Assembly: GCA_025463215.1 (NCBI GenBank)
Contig: JAOBWF010000219.1
Span: forward strand, 1 to 38,501
Reading direction: 5' to 3'
From: Acidobacteriota bacterium
Lineage (GTDB): Bacteria; Acidobacteriota; Vicinamibacteria; Vicinamibacterales; CAVVIG01
DNA length: 38,501 nucleotides
The position numbers were made by a program, and so were the translations under genes. Positions 7,062 through 16,874 of the stretch are shown in pieces. Position 1 is the first letter of the stretch. Every line of letters begins with the position of its first letter. The notes below the pieces were generated by a model. It made no database searches. It had not been told where the DNA came from and saw only the letters and a list, made by a program, of their open reading frames with translations.

Positions 7062-7973
7062 CTAATTCGCGAGACGCGGCGCGGTCTTGAGGTGCCCCGG
7101 CAGCGGCACCGGGACGGCGTCGGTCGTGGCCTCGACCAGCCGCCACGCGTGGGTCTCTTCCAGAATCTTGGCGGCGAACTCGGTGTGCAGCGCATGGCCG
7201 GCGCGGTGGGCGACGAGATGGCCGATCACCGGATAGCCGACGAGCGCAAGGTCGCCGATCGCGTCGAGAATCTTGTGGCGGACGAACTCGTCCTCGAAGC
7301 GCAGCGCGTTGTTGAGGACGCCGGTTTCGCCGAGGACGATGGCGTTGTCGAGCGACCCGCCCAGGGCCAGGCCGTTCTGCCGCAGCATCTCGACATCCTT
7401 GAGGAATGTGAAGGTGCGGGCCGGCGCCAGCTCTTCGACGAACGAATCTTCGGTGATGCGGAGCGTGCGCGACTGGTGCCGCAGCAGCGGGTGATCGTAG
7501 CTGATGCTGTAGGTGACCTTGAAGTGATCCGACGGATAGAGCGCGATCCGCTTGTCGCCGCGCGACAGCGCAATCGGCCGGACGATCTTCAGGTACTTTC
7601 TCGGCCGCTGCAGCGTCTTCACGCCGGCTTCGTGAATCAGGTAGATGAACGGCGCCGCGCTGCCGTCCATGATCGGCACCTCGGGCGAGTTCAGCTCGAC
7701 GATCACGTTGTCGATGCCGACGCTGACCAGCGCCGCCAGCAGGTGCTCCACTGTCTCGACCGAGACTTCGTTGATCGCGAGACCGGTGGCGAGCTGGATT
7801 CCGGCCAGGTTGTTCACCGTGGCAGGAACTTCGTGATTACCCAGATCGGTACGCCGGAAACGGATGCCGAAATCCGCGACAGCTGGTTTCAGAGTGAGAT
7901 TGACCTTATTGCCGGAGTGAAGACCGATTCCGACGCATGAGATCTGACGACGAAGTGTACGCTGTGCGTCCAT
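7062..7973 (-). CDS. lpxC: UDP-3-O-acyl-N-acetylglucosamine deacetylase
   Basis: A 303-residue zinc deacetylase that catalyses the committed step of lipid A synthesis. Expected zinc ligands are His77 (VEHLLAAL), His233 and Asp237 (RHKILDAIGDLAL). The catalytic-type His260 is in AGHALHTEF. The N-terminus QISCVGIGLHSG is typical. The 206-nt gap to uvrA on the same strand suggests its own promoter (a possible TTGCGA / TACATA pair is weak). Its presence shows an LPS-bearing diderm cell. Confidence 0.96.
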   Translation of the reverse strand: MDAQRTLRRQISCVGIGLHSGNKVNLTLKPAVADFGIRFRRTDLGNHEVPATVNNLAGIQLATGLAINEVSVETVEHLLAALVSVGIDNVIVELNSPEVPIMDGSAAPFIYLIHEAGVKTLQRPRKYLKIVRPIALSRGDKRIALYPSDHFKVTYSISYDHPLLRHQSRTLRITEDSFVEELAPARTFTFLKDVEMLRQNGLALGGSLDNAIVLGETGVLNNALRFEDEFVRHKILDAIGDLALVGYPVIGHLVAHRAGHALHTEFAAKILEETHAWRLVEATTDAVPVPLPGHLKTAPRLAN

Positions 7974-8179
7974 TAGCCTCTCGGGCGACGGGGGACGTTC
8001 ACAGACAAGCTGAGCAAAGACGATGCCCGCGGAGAGGCCAAATCGAGCAATCGAGTAATCGTCTTATGTAGCAGCAAGTTAGCGTCGCTCGCAAGGGTCA
8101 GCGTGAACGGGGTGACTGACGTTTTGTGGTACTGGAACCACAGCCATTTGCCCCAGAGTTGTGGCGATTCTACCACAGC

Positions 8180-11038
8180 CTATCCGGCCTTCGATTGCAC
8201 GTGCCGCCCTCGCTCCTGAGTCAGCAGGTCGCCGAGGAAGCGACCGGTCGCCGACTGTTCGTGCTTCGCCACTTCTTCCGGCGTGCCGGCCGCGATGATC
8301 CGCCCGCCGCCGGCGCCGCCTTCGGGCCCGAGGTCGACGACGTAGTCGGCCGACTTGATGACGTCGAGATTGTGCTCGATGACCACGATCGTGTTGCCCT
8401 GATCCACCAGCTTCATCAGCACGTCGAGCAGCTTGCGGGTGTCCTCGAAGTGCAGGCCGGTCGTCGGCTCGTCGAGGATGTAGAGCGTCCGGCCGGTGCC
8501 GCGCTTGGACAGCTCCTTCGCCAGCTTGACCCGCTGCGCCTCGCCGCCCGACAGCGTCGTCGCCGACTGGCCGAGCGCGACGTAGCCCAGGCCGACGCTC
8601 TGCAACGTGCGCAGCTTGTTCGAGATCGCCGGCAGGTTCTCGAGCAGCGGCACCGCCTGGTCGACGGTGAGCTCGAGGACGTCGGCGATCGACTTGCCGC
8701 GGTATTTGATCTCGAGCGTCTCGCGGTTGTAGCGGCGGCCTTTGCACGCCTCGCACGTCACGTAGACGTTCGGCAGGAAGTGCATCTCGATCGCGATCAC
8801 GCCGTCGCCCTGACACGCTTCGCAGCGGCCGCCCTTGACGTTGAAGGAGAAGCGCCCGGGCTTGAAGCCGCGCGCCTTCGCCTCGGGCATCCAGGCGAAG
8901 AGATCGCGGATGAAGGTGAACAGGCCGGTGTAGGTCGCGGGGTTCGAGCGCGGCGTGCGGCCGATCGGCGACTGATCGATCTCGATCACTTTGTCGATCA
9001 GCTCGACCCCTTCGAGCGCGTCGTGCTCGCCGGGGTCGTCGCCCGCCTTATACAGCGTCTTTGCCAGCGACTTGTAGAGGATGTCGTTGACCAGCGTCGA
9101 CTTGCCGGATCCGCTGACGCCGGTGACCGCGGTCAGCAGGCCGAGCGGGATCTTGACGTCGATATTCTTCAGGTTGTTCTCGCGGGCGCCGCGGATCACG
9201 AGCTCCCCCTTCAGCGCGGGGCGGCGCGCCGCAGGCGTCGGGATCGATCGCGCGCCGGTGAGATAGGCGCCGGTCAGCGACTTGGGGTCAGATCTTGATT
9301 TTTTCGCGTCGGGCTCCGAGCCCGCGCAAAAATCAAGATCTGACCCCGACTGCTCCATCAGCTGCGTCGGCGTGCCCTGAAAGATGACGTGGCCGCCCAG
9401 GTCCCCCGCGCCGGGGCCGAGATCGATGACGTAGTCGGCGACGCGGATCGTCTCCTCGTCATGTTCGACCACGATCACGGTGTTGCCGAGATCGCGCAGG
9501 TGCGACAGCGTCGCGAGCAGCTTGCGGTTGTCGCGCTGGTGCAGGCCGATCGACGGTTCGTCGAGGACGTAGAGCACGCCGGTCAGGTTGGCGCCGATCT
9601 GCGTCGCGAGGCGGATGCGCTGTCCTTCGCCGCCCGACAGCGTCGCCGCGCTGCGGCCGAGGCTCAGGTAGCCGACGCCGACGTCGTTCAGGAACGTCAG
9701 GCGCTCCTGGATTTCCTTGAGAATGCGCTCGGCGATGATCGTTTCCCGATCGGTCAGCTGCAGGCCGTGGAACACGTCGACCGCCTCGGCGATCGGCAGG
9801 TTGACGTAATCCGCGATCGTCCGGCCCTTCACCTTCACCGACAGGCTCTGCTGCTTGAGCCGCTGGCCGTGGCACGCGGTGCACGGCCGCAGCGTCCGGA
9901 AGGCGTCGAGATCCGACTGCTCCGCCCAGCTGCCCTCGTCGTAGCGGCGGCGCAGGTTCGGAATCAGCCCCTCGAATCCCTTGCCGGCGCCGGACATCAG
10001 CTGCTCGCGCGCTTTCCGCGGCAGCCGCGAGAACGGCACGTTCAGGTCGATGCCGAGGTCGCGCGACAGCGACTGCAGCGCCTCCTTGACGAACTTGCGG
10101 TCGCCCTTCGACCACGGCACGATCGCGCCGTCGGCGAGCGACTTGGTTTCGTCCGGCACGACGCGGTGCGGATCGAAGTCGATCATCGCGCCGAGCCCCT
10201 GGCATTCGGTGCAGGCGCCGTGCGGCGAGTTGAACGAGAAGGCGCGCGGCGTCATCTCGGGCATGCTCAGGCCGCAGTCGACGCAGGCCAGCCGGCGCGA
10301 GAACAGCCGGTCGCCGCCCTCCAACGTGTTGATCACGACGATGTCGTCGGCGAGGTTCAGCGCGACGTCAACCGACTCGGTCAGCCGCCGCTCGACGCCG
10401 CCGCGCACGATCACCCGATCGACGACGACCTCGATCGTGTGGTTGCGGCGCCGATCGAGCTTGATGTCCTCTTCGAGCGCGCGGAACTGGCCGTCGATGC
10501 GCGCCTTGGTGTAACCGCGCACGCGCAGGCCGGCAAGCTCCTTCTTGAACTCGCCCTTGCGGCCGCGCACGATCGGCGCGAGCACGTTGATGCGCTCGTC
10601 CTGCGGATAGAGCATCACCATGTCGACGATGCGCTCGAGCGACTGGCTCGCGATCTCCTTGCCGCAGTTGGGGCAGTGGGGTACGCCGATGTTCGCGAAC
10701 AGCAGGCGGAGATAGTCGTAGATTTCGGTGACGGTGCCGACGGTCGAGCGCGGATTCGAGCCGGTGGTCTTCTGCTCGATCGAGATCGCCGGCGAGAGCC
10801 CTTCGATCAGATCGACGTCCGGCTTCTCCATCTGCTCGAGGAACTGCCGGGCGTACGCGGACAGCGACTCGACGTAGCGGCGCTGCCCTTCGGCGTAGAT
10901 CGTGTCGAAGGCGAGCGACGACTTGCCCGACCCGGACAGGCCGGTGATGACCACGAGCTTGTGCCGGGGGATGTCGACGTCGATGTTCTTGAGGTTGTGA
11001 ACGCGAGCACCGCGTACAGAGATCCATTCGTGCGCCAT
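8180..11038 (-). CDS. uvrA: Excinuclease ABC subunit A
   Basis: A 952-residue UvrA, the damage-sensing ABC ATPase of nucleotide excision repair. The first Walker A is GLSGSGKS (33-40), followed by [24 protein letters not shown]. Signature loops LSGGE occur in both halves. Cys clusters CPNCGKE, CVDC/CTEC and CEAC/CEAC are present, the last two pairs forming the C-terminal zinc finger. The second ABC half begins near [14 protein letters not shown]. The ATG at 11038 ([10 protein letters not shown]) is preferred to one 21 nt upstream. Residues about 564-585 are an extra linker segment encoded by a 64-bp palindromic repeat. Confidence 0.97.
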   Translation of the reverse strand: MAHEWISVRGARVHNLKNIDVDIPRHKLVVITGLSGSGKSSLAFDTIYAEGQRRYVESLSAYARQFLEQMEKPDVDLIEGLSPAISIEQKTTGSNPRSTVGTVTEIYDYLRLLFANIGVPHCPNCGKEIASQSLERIVDMVMLYPQDERINVLAPIVRGRKGEFKKELAGLRVRGYTKARIDGQFRALEEDIKLDRRRNHTIEVVVDRVIVRGGVERRLTESVDVALNLADDIVVINTLEGGDRLFSRRLACVDCGLSMPEMTPRAFSFNSPHGACTECQGLGAMIDFDPHRVVPDETKSLADGAIVPWSKGDRKFVKEALQSLSRDLGIDLNVPFSRLPRKAREQLMSGAGKGFEGLIPNLRRRYDEGSWAEQSDLDAFRTLRPCTACHGQRLKQQSLSVKVKGRTIADYVNLPIAEAVDVFHGLQLTDRETIIAERILKEIQERLTFLNDVGVGYLSLGRSAATLSGGEGQRIRLATQIGANLTGVLYVLDEPSIGLHQRDNRKLLATLSHLRDLGNTVIVVEHDEETIRVADYVIDLGPGAGDLGGHVIFQGTPTQLMEQSGSDLDFCAGSEPDAKKSRSDPKSLTGAYLTGARSIPTPAARRPALKGELVIRGARENNLKNIDVKIPLGLLTAVTGVSGSGKSTLVNDILYKSLAKTLYKAGDDPGEHDALEGVELIDKVIEIDQSPIGRTPRSNPATYTGLFTFIRDLFAWMPEAKARGFKPGRFSFNVKGGRCEACQGDGVIAIEMHFLPNVYVTCEACKGRRYNRETLEIKYRGKSIADVLELTVDQAVPLLENLPAISNKLRTLQSVGLGYVALGQSATTLSGGEAQRVKLAKELSKRGTGRTLYILDEPTTGLHFEDTRKLLDVLMKLVDQGNTIVVIEHNLDVIKSADYVVDLGPEGGAGGGRIIAAGTPEEVAKHEQSATGRFLGDLLTQERGRHVQSKAG
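9284..9347. repeat. 64-bp palindromic repeat inserted in frame in uvrA
   Basis: The left arm 9284-9303 (GGGGTCAGATCTTGATTTTT) and the right arm 9328-9347 are perfect 20-bp reverse complements. The 24-nt middle contains a second stem, CGGGCT-ccg-AGCCCG, so nearly the whole element can fold into one hairpin. It is read through by uvrA and encodes the linker between the two ATPase halves ([20 protein letters not shown]). The arms resemble short GGGGTCAGA-type palindromes that I associate with REP-family repeats; that link is from memory. Confidence 0.85.
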
Positions 11039-11049
11039 GGGAATCATTG

Positions 11050-11097
11050 ATTGTAGCACTCGCCCTGCGGCGAGCTCAGCCGTACGGGCGATATAAT
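11050..11097. promoter_or_regulatory. Divergent short-leader promoters of uvrA and a methyltransferase gene
   Basis: On the plus strand TATAAT (11092-11097) lies 11 nt before the methyltransferase ATG. On the minus strand TACAAT (11050-11055) lies 11 nt before the uvrA ATG. Both imply a leader of about 4-5 nt. No convincing -35 boxes are seen. A 6-bp hairpin CTCGCC-ctgc-GGCGAG (11059-11074) sits between them. Confidence 0.45.
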
Positions 11098-11108
11098 CCG
11101 CTCGACAG

Positions 11109-11915
11109 ATGGCAGGCTTTCACGAGTTCGAACAGGCCGGTTGGGAGCGCGCCGCCGAGTTCTACGGCGACGCCTTCGGCGCGCTGACCGCGCAGACGGC
11201 ACCGGCGCTGCTCGACGCCGTCGGCGCCGCCGCCGGTACACGACTGCTGGACGTCGCCAGCGGCCCGGGATTCATCGCCGGCGCCGCCGCCGGCCGCGGC
11301 GCGTCGGTCGTCGGCGTCGATTTCGCGCCGGCGATGGTCGCCGCGGCACGCCGGCGGCATCCGGCGATCGAGTTTCGCCACGGCGACGCCGAAGCGCTCG
11401 CGTTCCCCGACGCGAGCGTCGATGCGGTGGTGATGAACTTCGGGATGCTGCATCTCGCCCGGCCGGACGCCGCGATCGCCGAAGCGCGCCGCGTGCTGCG
11501 CCCGGGCGGCCGGTTCGCGTTTACCGTCTGGGCGCCGCCGGAGCGTGCCGTCGCCTTCGGCCTCGCGCTGAAGGCGATCGACGAGCTCGGCAACGCGCGC
11601 GTGCCGCTGCCCGAGGGGCCGCCGTTCTTCCGCTTCAGCGACGCCGCGGCGACGACGACGACGCTCGAGGCGACGGGCTTCAGCGGCGTGCGGGTCGAGG
11701 AACTGCCGCTGACCTGGCGGCTGGCGTCAGCGGACGCCGTGTTCGAGGCGCTGTCGCGCGGCGGCGTCCGCACCGCGGCCGTGCTGCGCGCGCAGACGCC
11801 TGAGGCGCTCGCCGCGATCCGTGCCGCCGTCCGGCGAGGCGTCGAGGCCTATGCGCGCGACGGAGCGTTCGCTGTTCCGATGCCCGCGGTGCTCGCGTCC
11901 GCGACGCGAGCCTGA
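11109..11915 (+). CDS. Class I SAM-dependent methyltransferase
   Basis: A 268-residue Rossmann-type methyltransferase of the UbiE/Methyltransf_11 kind. Motif I is [10 protein letters not shown] (about 47-56), the acidic motif II is VVGVDFAP, and motif III is [34 protein letters not shown] is the post-motif strand. The substrate cannot be told from sequence. It is divergent from uvrA and convergent with the CoA-transferase gene, with no operon partner. The ATG is set by the TATAAT box 11 nt upstream; no Shine-Dalgarno is present. Confidence 0.85.
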   Translation: MAGFHEFEQAGWERAAEFYGDAFGALTAQTAPALLDAVGAAAGTRLLDVASGPGFIAGAAAGRGASVVGVDFAPAMVAAARRRHPAIEFRHGDAEALAFPDASVDAVVMNFGMLHLARPDAAIAEARRVLRPGGRFAFTVWAPPERAVAFGLALKAIDELGNARVPLPEGPPFFRFSDAAATTTTLEATGFSGVRVEELPLTWRLASADAVFEALSRGGVRTAAVLRAQTPEALAAIRAAVRRGVEAYARDGAFAVPMPAVLASATRA

Positions 11916-11935
11916 GAAATCCGCCTTCCACAATC

Positions 11936-12928
11936 TCATATCACCCCCGCGGCACGCAGACGCGCGCGTTCAGCGGCGTCGACGCCAGCCGCATCAAGGA
12001 CCGCGTCCGTGTCGGCGCCGAGCGCCGGCGCGGGTATGTCGGCGCTGCCAGGCATGGCCGCGCGCGCCGCGATGTGCGGATCCGCCGCAACCTCCTCCGG
12101 CGCGTACACCGCGGTGAGGCAGACGTCGGCATCCTCGAAGTGCGCGAGCCACGCGTCGCGCGTGCGCGTGCGCAGCCGCGCCCGCACCTCGTCAACCGTC
12201 GCGGCCAGTGACAGCCCAAGCCGCTCGCAGAACCCCGCCCAGAACTTCTCCTCGAGCCCGCCCATCGCCAGCCAGCGGCCGTCGGCGGTCTCGTACACGT
12301 TGTAGCGCGCTTGCGCGAGATCGCCGGTCGTCGGAAAGATCGACCACGCCAGCGCCGCCTCATGGATTGAGATGTCGATCGTGCTCCCGAGGCCGGTGCG
12401 TGCGCGCTCGACCAGCGCGGCGACAATCGCGAGCGCCGCCTGGTGCGCGGATCCGACATCGCCGACGAGCGGACCCGGCAGCTGCGGCGGCCGAAGCAAG
12501 CCGGCAAGCGCCTGATAGTTGATGTCGTGCGCCGCGCGCTCGACGTACGGGCCGCTCTGGCCGAAGCCGCTGATTGACGCGCAGATCAGGCGCGGGTGGC
12601 GCGCGCGCAGGGTGGCCGCATCGACGCGCAGACGCGTGGCGGTCGACGGGCGAAAACTTTCGATCAGCACATCGGCGCCGGCAATCAGCGCGTCGAGCAC
12701 CGCCGCGGCCTCCGGGGATCGCAGATCGAGCGTCACGCTGCGCTTGCCGCGATTCAGCGGCGCGAAGTAGTCGCTCGGGCCGCCGCGCAGCGTGCGCATC
12801 GTGTCGCCGCCCCGCGGATCCTCGACCTTGATCACCTCGGCGCCGAGATCGGCGAGCAGCAGCGTCGCGTAGGCGCCCGGCAGCAGCCGCGTCAGATCGA
12901 GTAGCTGAACGCCGTCAAGTGGTCGCAT
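11936..12928 (-). CDS. Family III CoA-transferase, alpha-methylacyl-CoA racemase-like
   Basis: A 330-residue CaiB/BaiF-fold protein. The N-terminus LLDLTRLLPGAYATLLLADLG is typical. HDINYQALAGLL (His134/Asp135) and VGDVGS (Asp157) match the His and Asp pair of alpha-methylacyl-CoA racemases. LEEKFW may supply their Glu. This favours epimerising 2-methyl-branched acyl-CoA over CoA transfer, but the two activities share this fold. The ATG at 12928 is chosen over a TTG at 12937 because MRPLDG matches the family start. A CATAAT box lies 8 nt upstream. Confidence 0.8.
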   Translation of the reverse strand: MRPLDGVQLLDLTRLLPGAYATLLLADLGAEVIKVEDPRGGDTMRTLRGGPSDYFAPLNRGKRSVTLDLRSPEAAAVLDALIAGADVLIESFRPSTATRLRVDAATLRARHPRLICASISGFGQSGPYVERAAHDINYQALAGLLRPPQLPGPLVGDVGSAHQAALAIVAALVERARTGLGSTIDISIHEAALAWSIFPTTGDLAQARYNVYETADGRWLAMGGLEEKFWAGFCERLGLSLAATVDEVRARLRTRTRDAWLAHFEDADVCLTAVYAPEEVAADPHIAARAAMPGSADIPAPALGADTDAVLDAAGVDAAERARLRAAGVI

Positions 12929-13022
12929 CGCCCACAATTATGTCTGCCGACGCGCGCGCGAACGCAATGCCACGCGCGCAGCCGGGGCGCAGGGCACGGG
13001 CGTGATATCGTTCCGCTATCCG

Positions 13023-14666
13023 ATGAACAGCGAGATGGACGAACGGCCGGTCGGCACCCTGCAGCGTTCGGTCGGCTTCTACGGATTGATGTTCGTTTCG
13101 CTGGGATCGATCATCGGATCGGGCTGGCTGTTGGGGGCGCTCAGCGCGGCCCAGGTCGCCGGCCCGGCATCGGTGTTGTCGTGGATCCTCGCCGCCGGCA
13201 TGCTGTCGCTGCTCGCGCTGACCTACGCGGAGCTGGGCGCCACTTATCCCGTCGCCGGCGGCGCCGGCAGGTTCCCCTACTACTCGCACGGCGCCATCGC
13301 GGGATTCACCGCGGGATGGGCATCCTGGCTGCAGGCGGTGTTCATCCCGCCGATCGAAGTGCTCGCCGCCATCTCCTATGTCAACAGCGTCGGCTGGGTG
13401 AACACGCATTTCAACATGATCAACAAGGCCGGCGACCACGCCGGCCTGCTCAACACATCCGGATTGGCGGTCGCCATCGTCCTGATGGCGCTGTTCACCG
13501 CGATGAATCTCGCCGGCGCGAAGTTCCTGTCCGAGAGCAACGTGATCGTCGTCATCTGGAAGACGGCGGTGCCGGTCGTCGCGATCGCCGTCGTCGCAAC
13601 GCTGCAGTTCAACCCGGCCAACTTTCACGCCGGCGGCGGCTTCATGCCGTTCGGCTTCCATGGCGTGTTTGCGGCGTTGACGGGGGGCGTCGTCTTCGCG
13701 CTGCAGGGCTTCGAACAGGCGGTCCAGCTCGCGGGTGAGGCGCGCAATCCGAAACGGGATCTGTCCCGCGCCGTGCTCACCGCCATGGCCATCGGCGCCG
13801 TGCTCTACTCGCTCCTGCAGATCGTGATGATCGGCGGGCTTGAACCGGCCAACATCGTCGCGGGCTGGGCGAAGCCGCTTGGCACCGATCCATCCGACTA
13901 CGGCGCGTGGTACACCATCGCCCTCGCGCTTGGCGCCGGCTGGTTGGCGAAGGTGCTCATCATCGACGCGGTGATCTCGCCCGCCGGCACCGGCGTCGTC
14001 TATGTCGGCACGACGGCACGCCTGTCGTATGCGCTGGGCGAGGAGCCGGAGATGCCCGGCGCGCTGGCCACGACCAACGACAAGGGCGTGCCGGTGGTGT
14101 CGATTCTGCTGGCCGCGGTCGTCGGCTGTCTTGCCTTGGGTCCGTTCAAGAGTTGGAGCGCGCTGGTCAACGTGGCGACCGGCTCCACCGCGATCATGTA
14201 TGCCTTCGCCCCAGTGGCGCTGGCTGCCCTGCACAGGGTCGATGGTGCGCGCTCACGGTCGTACCGCGTGCCCATGCCGTGGCTGGTTCTGCCGGCGGCG
14301 TTCTGCTCGGCCAACCTGATCATCTACTGGGGTGGTTTCGAAACCACGTGGAAGCTCGCGTGCGCCATGCTGCTCGGCATCGCGCTGTTCGCCGTCGGAG
14401 CGTGGCGTGCCGGTGTCCGCGAGCGCACAATCAAGAACGCTGCCTGGATCGCGCCCTGGTTTGGCGGTCATGTGCTCATTGGGGCGCTGGGCCGCTATGG
14501 CGGCGGAAGCAGCCTCCTGCCCAACTGGGTCGACATCGCCGTGGTCATCGTCTTCTCGATCGTGATTTTCTACTGGTCGGTCGGCCTCGCGCTCACGCCG
14601 TCGGAGACCGCGACGGCGGTCGCGAAGGACGCGCGGCAAATCAACTACAAAACGCTGGAGCGCTGA
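13023..14666 (+). CDS. APC superfamily amino acid permease
   Basis: An integral membrane transporter of about 547 residues with roughly 12-14 hydrophobic segments. The first carries the APC signature VSLGSIIGSGWLLG, where the unwound helix-1 GSG motif binds the substrate backbone. Helix 2 and its loop read YAELGATYPVAGGAGRFPYY. ALQGFEQAVQLAGEARNPKRDL marks helix 6 and its following loop. The substrate is unknown. Possible starts are GTG 13002, ATG 13023 or ATG 13035; 13023 is a compromise. It stands alone, divergent from the racemase-like gene. Confidence 0.85.
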   Translation: MNSEMDERPVGTLQRSVGFYGLMFVSLGSIIGSGWLLGALSAAQVAGPASVLSWILAAGMLSLLALTYAELGATYPVAGGAGRFPYYSHGAIAGFTAGWASWLQAVFIPPIEVLAAISYVNSVGWVNTHFNMINKAGDHAGLLNTSGLAVAIVLMALFTAMNLAGAKFLSESNVIVVIWKTAVPVVAIAVVATLQFNPANFHAGGGFMPFGFHGVFAALTGGVVFALQGFEQAVQLAGEARNPKRDLSRAVLTAMAIGAVLYSLLQIVMIGGLEPANIVAGWAKPLGTDPSDYGAWYTIALALGAGWLAKVLIIDAVISPAGTGVVYVGTTARLSYALGEEPEMPGALATTNDKGVPVVSILLAAVVGCLALGPFKSWSALVNVATGSTAIMYAFAPVALAALHRVDGARSRSYRVPMPWLVLPAAFCSANLIIYWGGFETTWKLACAMLLGIALFAVGAWRAGVRERTIKNAAWIAPWFGGHVLIGALGRYGGGSSLLPNWVDIAVVIVFSIVIFYWSVGLALTPSETATAVAKDARQINYKTLER

Positions 14667-14676
14667 CGCGCCGCGC

Positions 14677-15690
14677 TTACATCAGGCGGACCGGCGCGAG
14701 CCGGTACGCGGTGTCGTTCGAGGCGACGATCAGCGTGCCCGCGGCGTCGAACGCGACGCCGACCAAACCGGGACCGGAGACGACGAGCTCCGGCGCGCCC
14801 GATGAAGGCACGCGATACAGACCGCTGACGCCGGCGAGCGCCTCGACGACGAACAGCGCGCCGGCGGCGTCGAACGTCAACCCCTGCGGCCGTCCGAACC
14901 GCGCATACGGCGTCGTCACCGTGCCGTCCGGCGCGATCCGGTACAGCTCGTCGTACGACGACAGCGTGGGACCGGTGACGTAGAGCGCCTGATCCGGGCC
15001 GAACGCGAGATGAAAGGCCGCGACGCTCGCGGGCAGCGACGCGAACGTGGTGGCGCGGCCGGCGCTGTCGACGCGGAAAATCGTGCCCGAGCGGTCGCCG
15101 ACGAACAAGGTGCCGTCGGGCGAGAACGCCAGGCCGCAGGCGACGCCGAGATCGTGCGCGAACGGCTCGGTCGCGCCGTCGGGCGCCACGCGATAGACGA
15201 TGCCCTCGAAGCGGCTGGACACGTACAGCCGGTTCTGCGGATCGATCGCCATCGACGTCGGATTGACGATGCCTGACGAGAACGGCTCGCGCGTGCCGTT
15301 CGGACGGACGCGGAAAATCGAGACCGGCACCTGCTGTCCGCGCGTGCCGCTGAACGTGACGTACAAGTTGTCGTCGCGATCGAACAGCGGGTTGTCGACC
15401 TGATGCAGCCCCGTGGCCAACGGGGCCGCGACCTCGACGGAGCCGTCGCCGGCGGCGGCTGGATCGGCGCCCGCGGGGATGATCCGGATCGGCGTCCGAC
15501 CGCCATCGAGCCCCGTCGGAATGATCACCGATATCTCGGTCGACGACGCGTGCACCACGCGGGCGCTGAGCGCGCCGATGCGCACGTCCGGCAGCGACGG
15601 TCCGTCGACCGGAAATCCTGCGCCGCGGATGGTGATGCGGCCGCCTTCAATCGCGCACGGCGGATGAACGGCGGTGACGCGCGGGGTCAT
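14677..15690 (-). CDS. IPT/TIG domain plus NHL/SMP-30-like beta-propeller protein
   Basis: A 337-residue protein. Residues about 1-90 resemble an IPT/TIG fold (VTAVHPPCAIEGGRITIRGAGFP). Residues about 95-337 contain propeller blades with repeating elements such as DRDDNLYVTFSG, DPQNRLYVSSRF and SPDGTLFVGDRSG. There is no signal peptide, so it appears cytoplasmic, which is unusual for TIG proteins. The ATG overlaps the stop of the HNH nuclease gene (TAATG), so the two are translationally coupled. Ligand or enzymatic role is unknown. Confidence 0.8.
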   Translation of the reverse strand: MTPRVTAVHPPCAIEGGRITIRGAGFPVDGPSLPDVRIGALSARVVHASSTEISVIIPTGLDGGRTPIRIIPAGADPAAAGDGSVEVAAPLATGLHQVDNPLFDRDDNLYVTFSGTRGQQVPVSIFRVRPNGTREPFSSGIVNPTSMAIDPQNRLYVSSRFEGIVYRVAPDGATEPFAHDLGVACGLAFSPDGTLFVGDRSGTIFRVDSAGRATTFASLPASVAAFHLAFGPDQALYVTGPTLSSYDELYRIAPDGTVTTPYARFGRPQGLTFDAAGALFVVEALAGVSGLYRVPSSGAPELVVSGPGLVGVAFDAAGTLIVASNDTAYRLAPVRLM

Positions 15691-16223
15691 TACGTATCGT
15701 CGAGCTCGACGTTCCAGTACAGGTAGTCGCGCCAGCTTTCGGGAGCGTTGCGGAGACCGACGGTGATGCGGATGAAGGGAGCGGATTGCGGGCGCCGGGG
15801 CAGTTTGCGCAAGTGCATGCCCGCTTCGGCCGGGGTCCGCCCGCCTTTCCGCCGGTTGCAGGTCACGCAGCAGGTGACGATGTTTTCCCAGTCCTTACGG
15901 CCGCCCTGGGCGACCGGCACCACGTGATCGAATGTCAGTTCGCTCGTGGGGAAGCCGTCGCCGCAGTACTGGCACAAGTGTTCGTCGCGCGCGTAGATGT
16001 TGGCGCGCGAAAAGGGCACGTAGTCGAAACGCCGCTTGATCTTGATGTAGCGTAGGAGACGGATGACCGACGGCAGACGGAAGCTGAACGAAACCGCGCG
16101 GATCTCGCGGTCATACACAGAGATGACCTCGACCTTCCCCTGGCACCACAGCGTCACCGCTTTTTGCCAGTGGACGATCTTGAGAGGCTCGTACGACGCG
16201 TTCAGCAGAAGCGTCTGTTCCAA
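15690..16223 (-). CDS. HNH endonuclease family protein
   Basis: A 177-residue member of a widespread single-domain family with the conserved opening MEQTLLLNASYEPLKIVHWQ. The C-terminal half is an HNH module. CQYC (84-87) and the CVTC pair near 119-122 form the zinc knuckle, and LTFDHVVPVAQGG contains the first catalytic His100. CNRRKGGRTP ends the motif. DNA target and role are unknown. It is not linked to phage or restriction genes here. It is first in a two-gene unit with the TIG/propeller gene and divergent from the NlpC/P60 gene. Confidence 0.88.
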   Translation of the reverse strand: MEQTLLLNASYEPLKIVHWQKAVTLWCQGKVEVISVYDREIRAVSFSFRLPSVIRLLRYIKIKRRFDYVPFSRANIYARDEHLCQYCGDGFPTSELTFDHVVPVAQGGRKDWENIVTCCVTCNRRKGGRTPAEAGMHLRKLPRRPQSAPFIRITVGLRNAPESWRDYLYWNVELDDT

Positions 16224-16277
16224 TCTGCTTGAATTTTGCCCGACGGCTGTCGGAGTGTCAATGCAAGGCCGATACTC

Positions 16278-16874
16278 GTGACCGTGCGGACTCTCGCTCT
16301 CAACCGGCTCGCGATCGCCGCCCTCGCGATGGCGGCGGCCTGTTCGGGTGCCTGCGCCTCGAGCGGTTACACGCCGAAACCGTTCCCGCTGGCCGGCGCG
16401 GCGCCTCCGCCTGCCGGATCGTCGTCCCCCGCACCGGATGCACCCGCGGCGGCCTCGCGCCCCGCGCCGCCGGACCCCGCGCCTCCCACGTCATCGTCGG
16501 GCCTCGACGACTACGCGCTGGTCGGCACCGCGCTGGCGCTGCGCGGCACGCCGTACCGCAACGGCGGCAGCGATCCGCAGGGCTTCGACTGCAGCGGCTT
16601 CACGCAGTACGTCTTCTCGCAGTACGGCGTACCGCTGCCGCGCGCCGTCCGTGAACAGTATCTGGTGGGGAAAGCGATCGCGGCCGAGGAGCTCGCGCCG
16701 GGCGACATCCTGTTCTTCTCGACCACCGCGCCCGGGCCGTCGCACGTCGGGATCGCGATCGGCGGCGATCAGTTCGTGCATGCCCCGAGCTCGACCGGCG
16801 TGGTGCGCGTCGAGCATCTCGGCTCGAGCTACTGGTCCCCGCGCTATCTCGGAGCGCGGCGCGTCGTGAATTAA
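16278..16874 (+). CDS. NlpC/P60 cell-wall peptidase, exported
   Basis: About 198 residues. A signal sequence (LAIAALAMAAAC) with Cys22 or Cys26 suggests a lipoprotein, and a Pro/Ala/Ser-rich linker covers about 35-75. The NlpC/P60 domain follows, with Cys105 in FDCSGFTQYV, His156 in PSHVGIAIG and His168, expected to cut gamma-D-Glu-DAP or related bonds in peptidoglycan. GTG 16278 is preferred because AAGG lies upstream and the signal peptide starts there; a TTG at 16236 would add 14 residues. Its TAA overlaps the convergent peptidase stop within TTAA. Confidence 0.85.
   Translation: MTVRTLALNRLAIAALAMAAACSGACASSGYTPKPFPLAGAAPPPAGSSSPAPDAPAAASRPAPPDPAPPTSSSGLDDYALVGTALALRGTPYRNGGSDPQGFDCSGFTQYVFSQYGVPLPRAVREQYLVGKAIAAEELAPGDILFFSTTAPGPSHVGIAIGGDQFVHAPSSTGVVRVEHLGSSYWSPRYLGARRVVN

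Noticed and set aside
7973-8176. 67-residue minus-strand frame upstream of lpxC
   Set aside because: It has no ribosome-binding site, no recognisable motif, and lies where the lpxC promoter should be.
8126-11050. Long plus-strand open frames opposite uvrA
   Set aside because: They mirror uvrA codons, are rich in Arg/Ala/Asp/Val and show no domain; uvrA is unambiguous.
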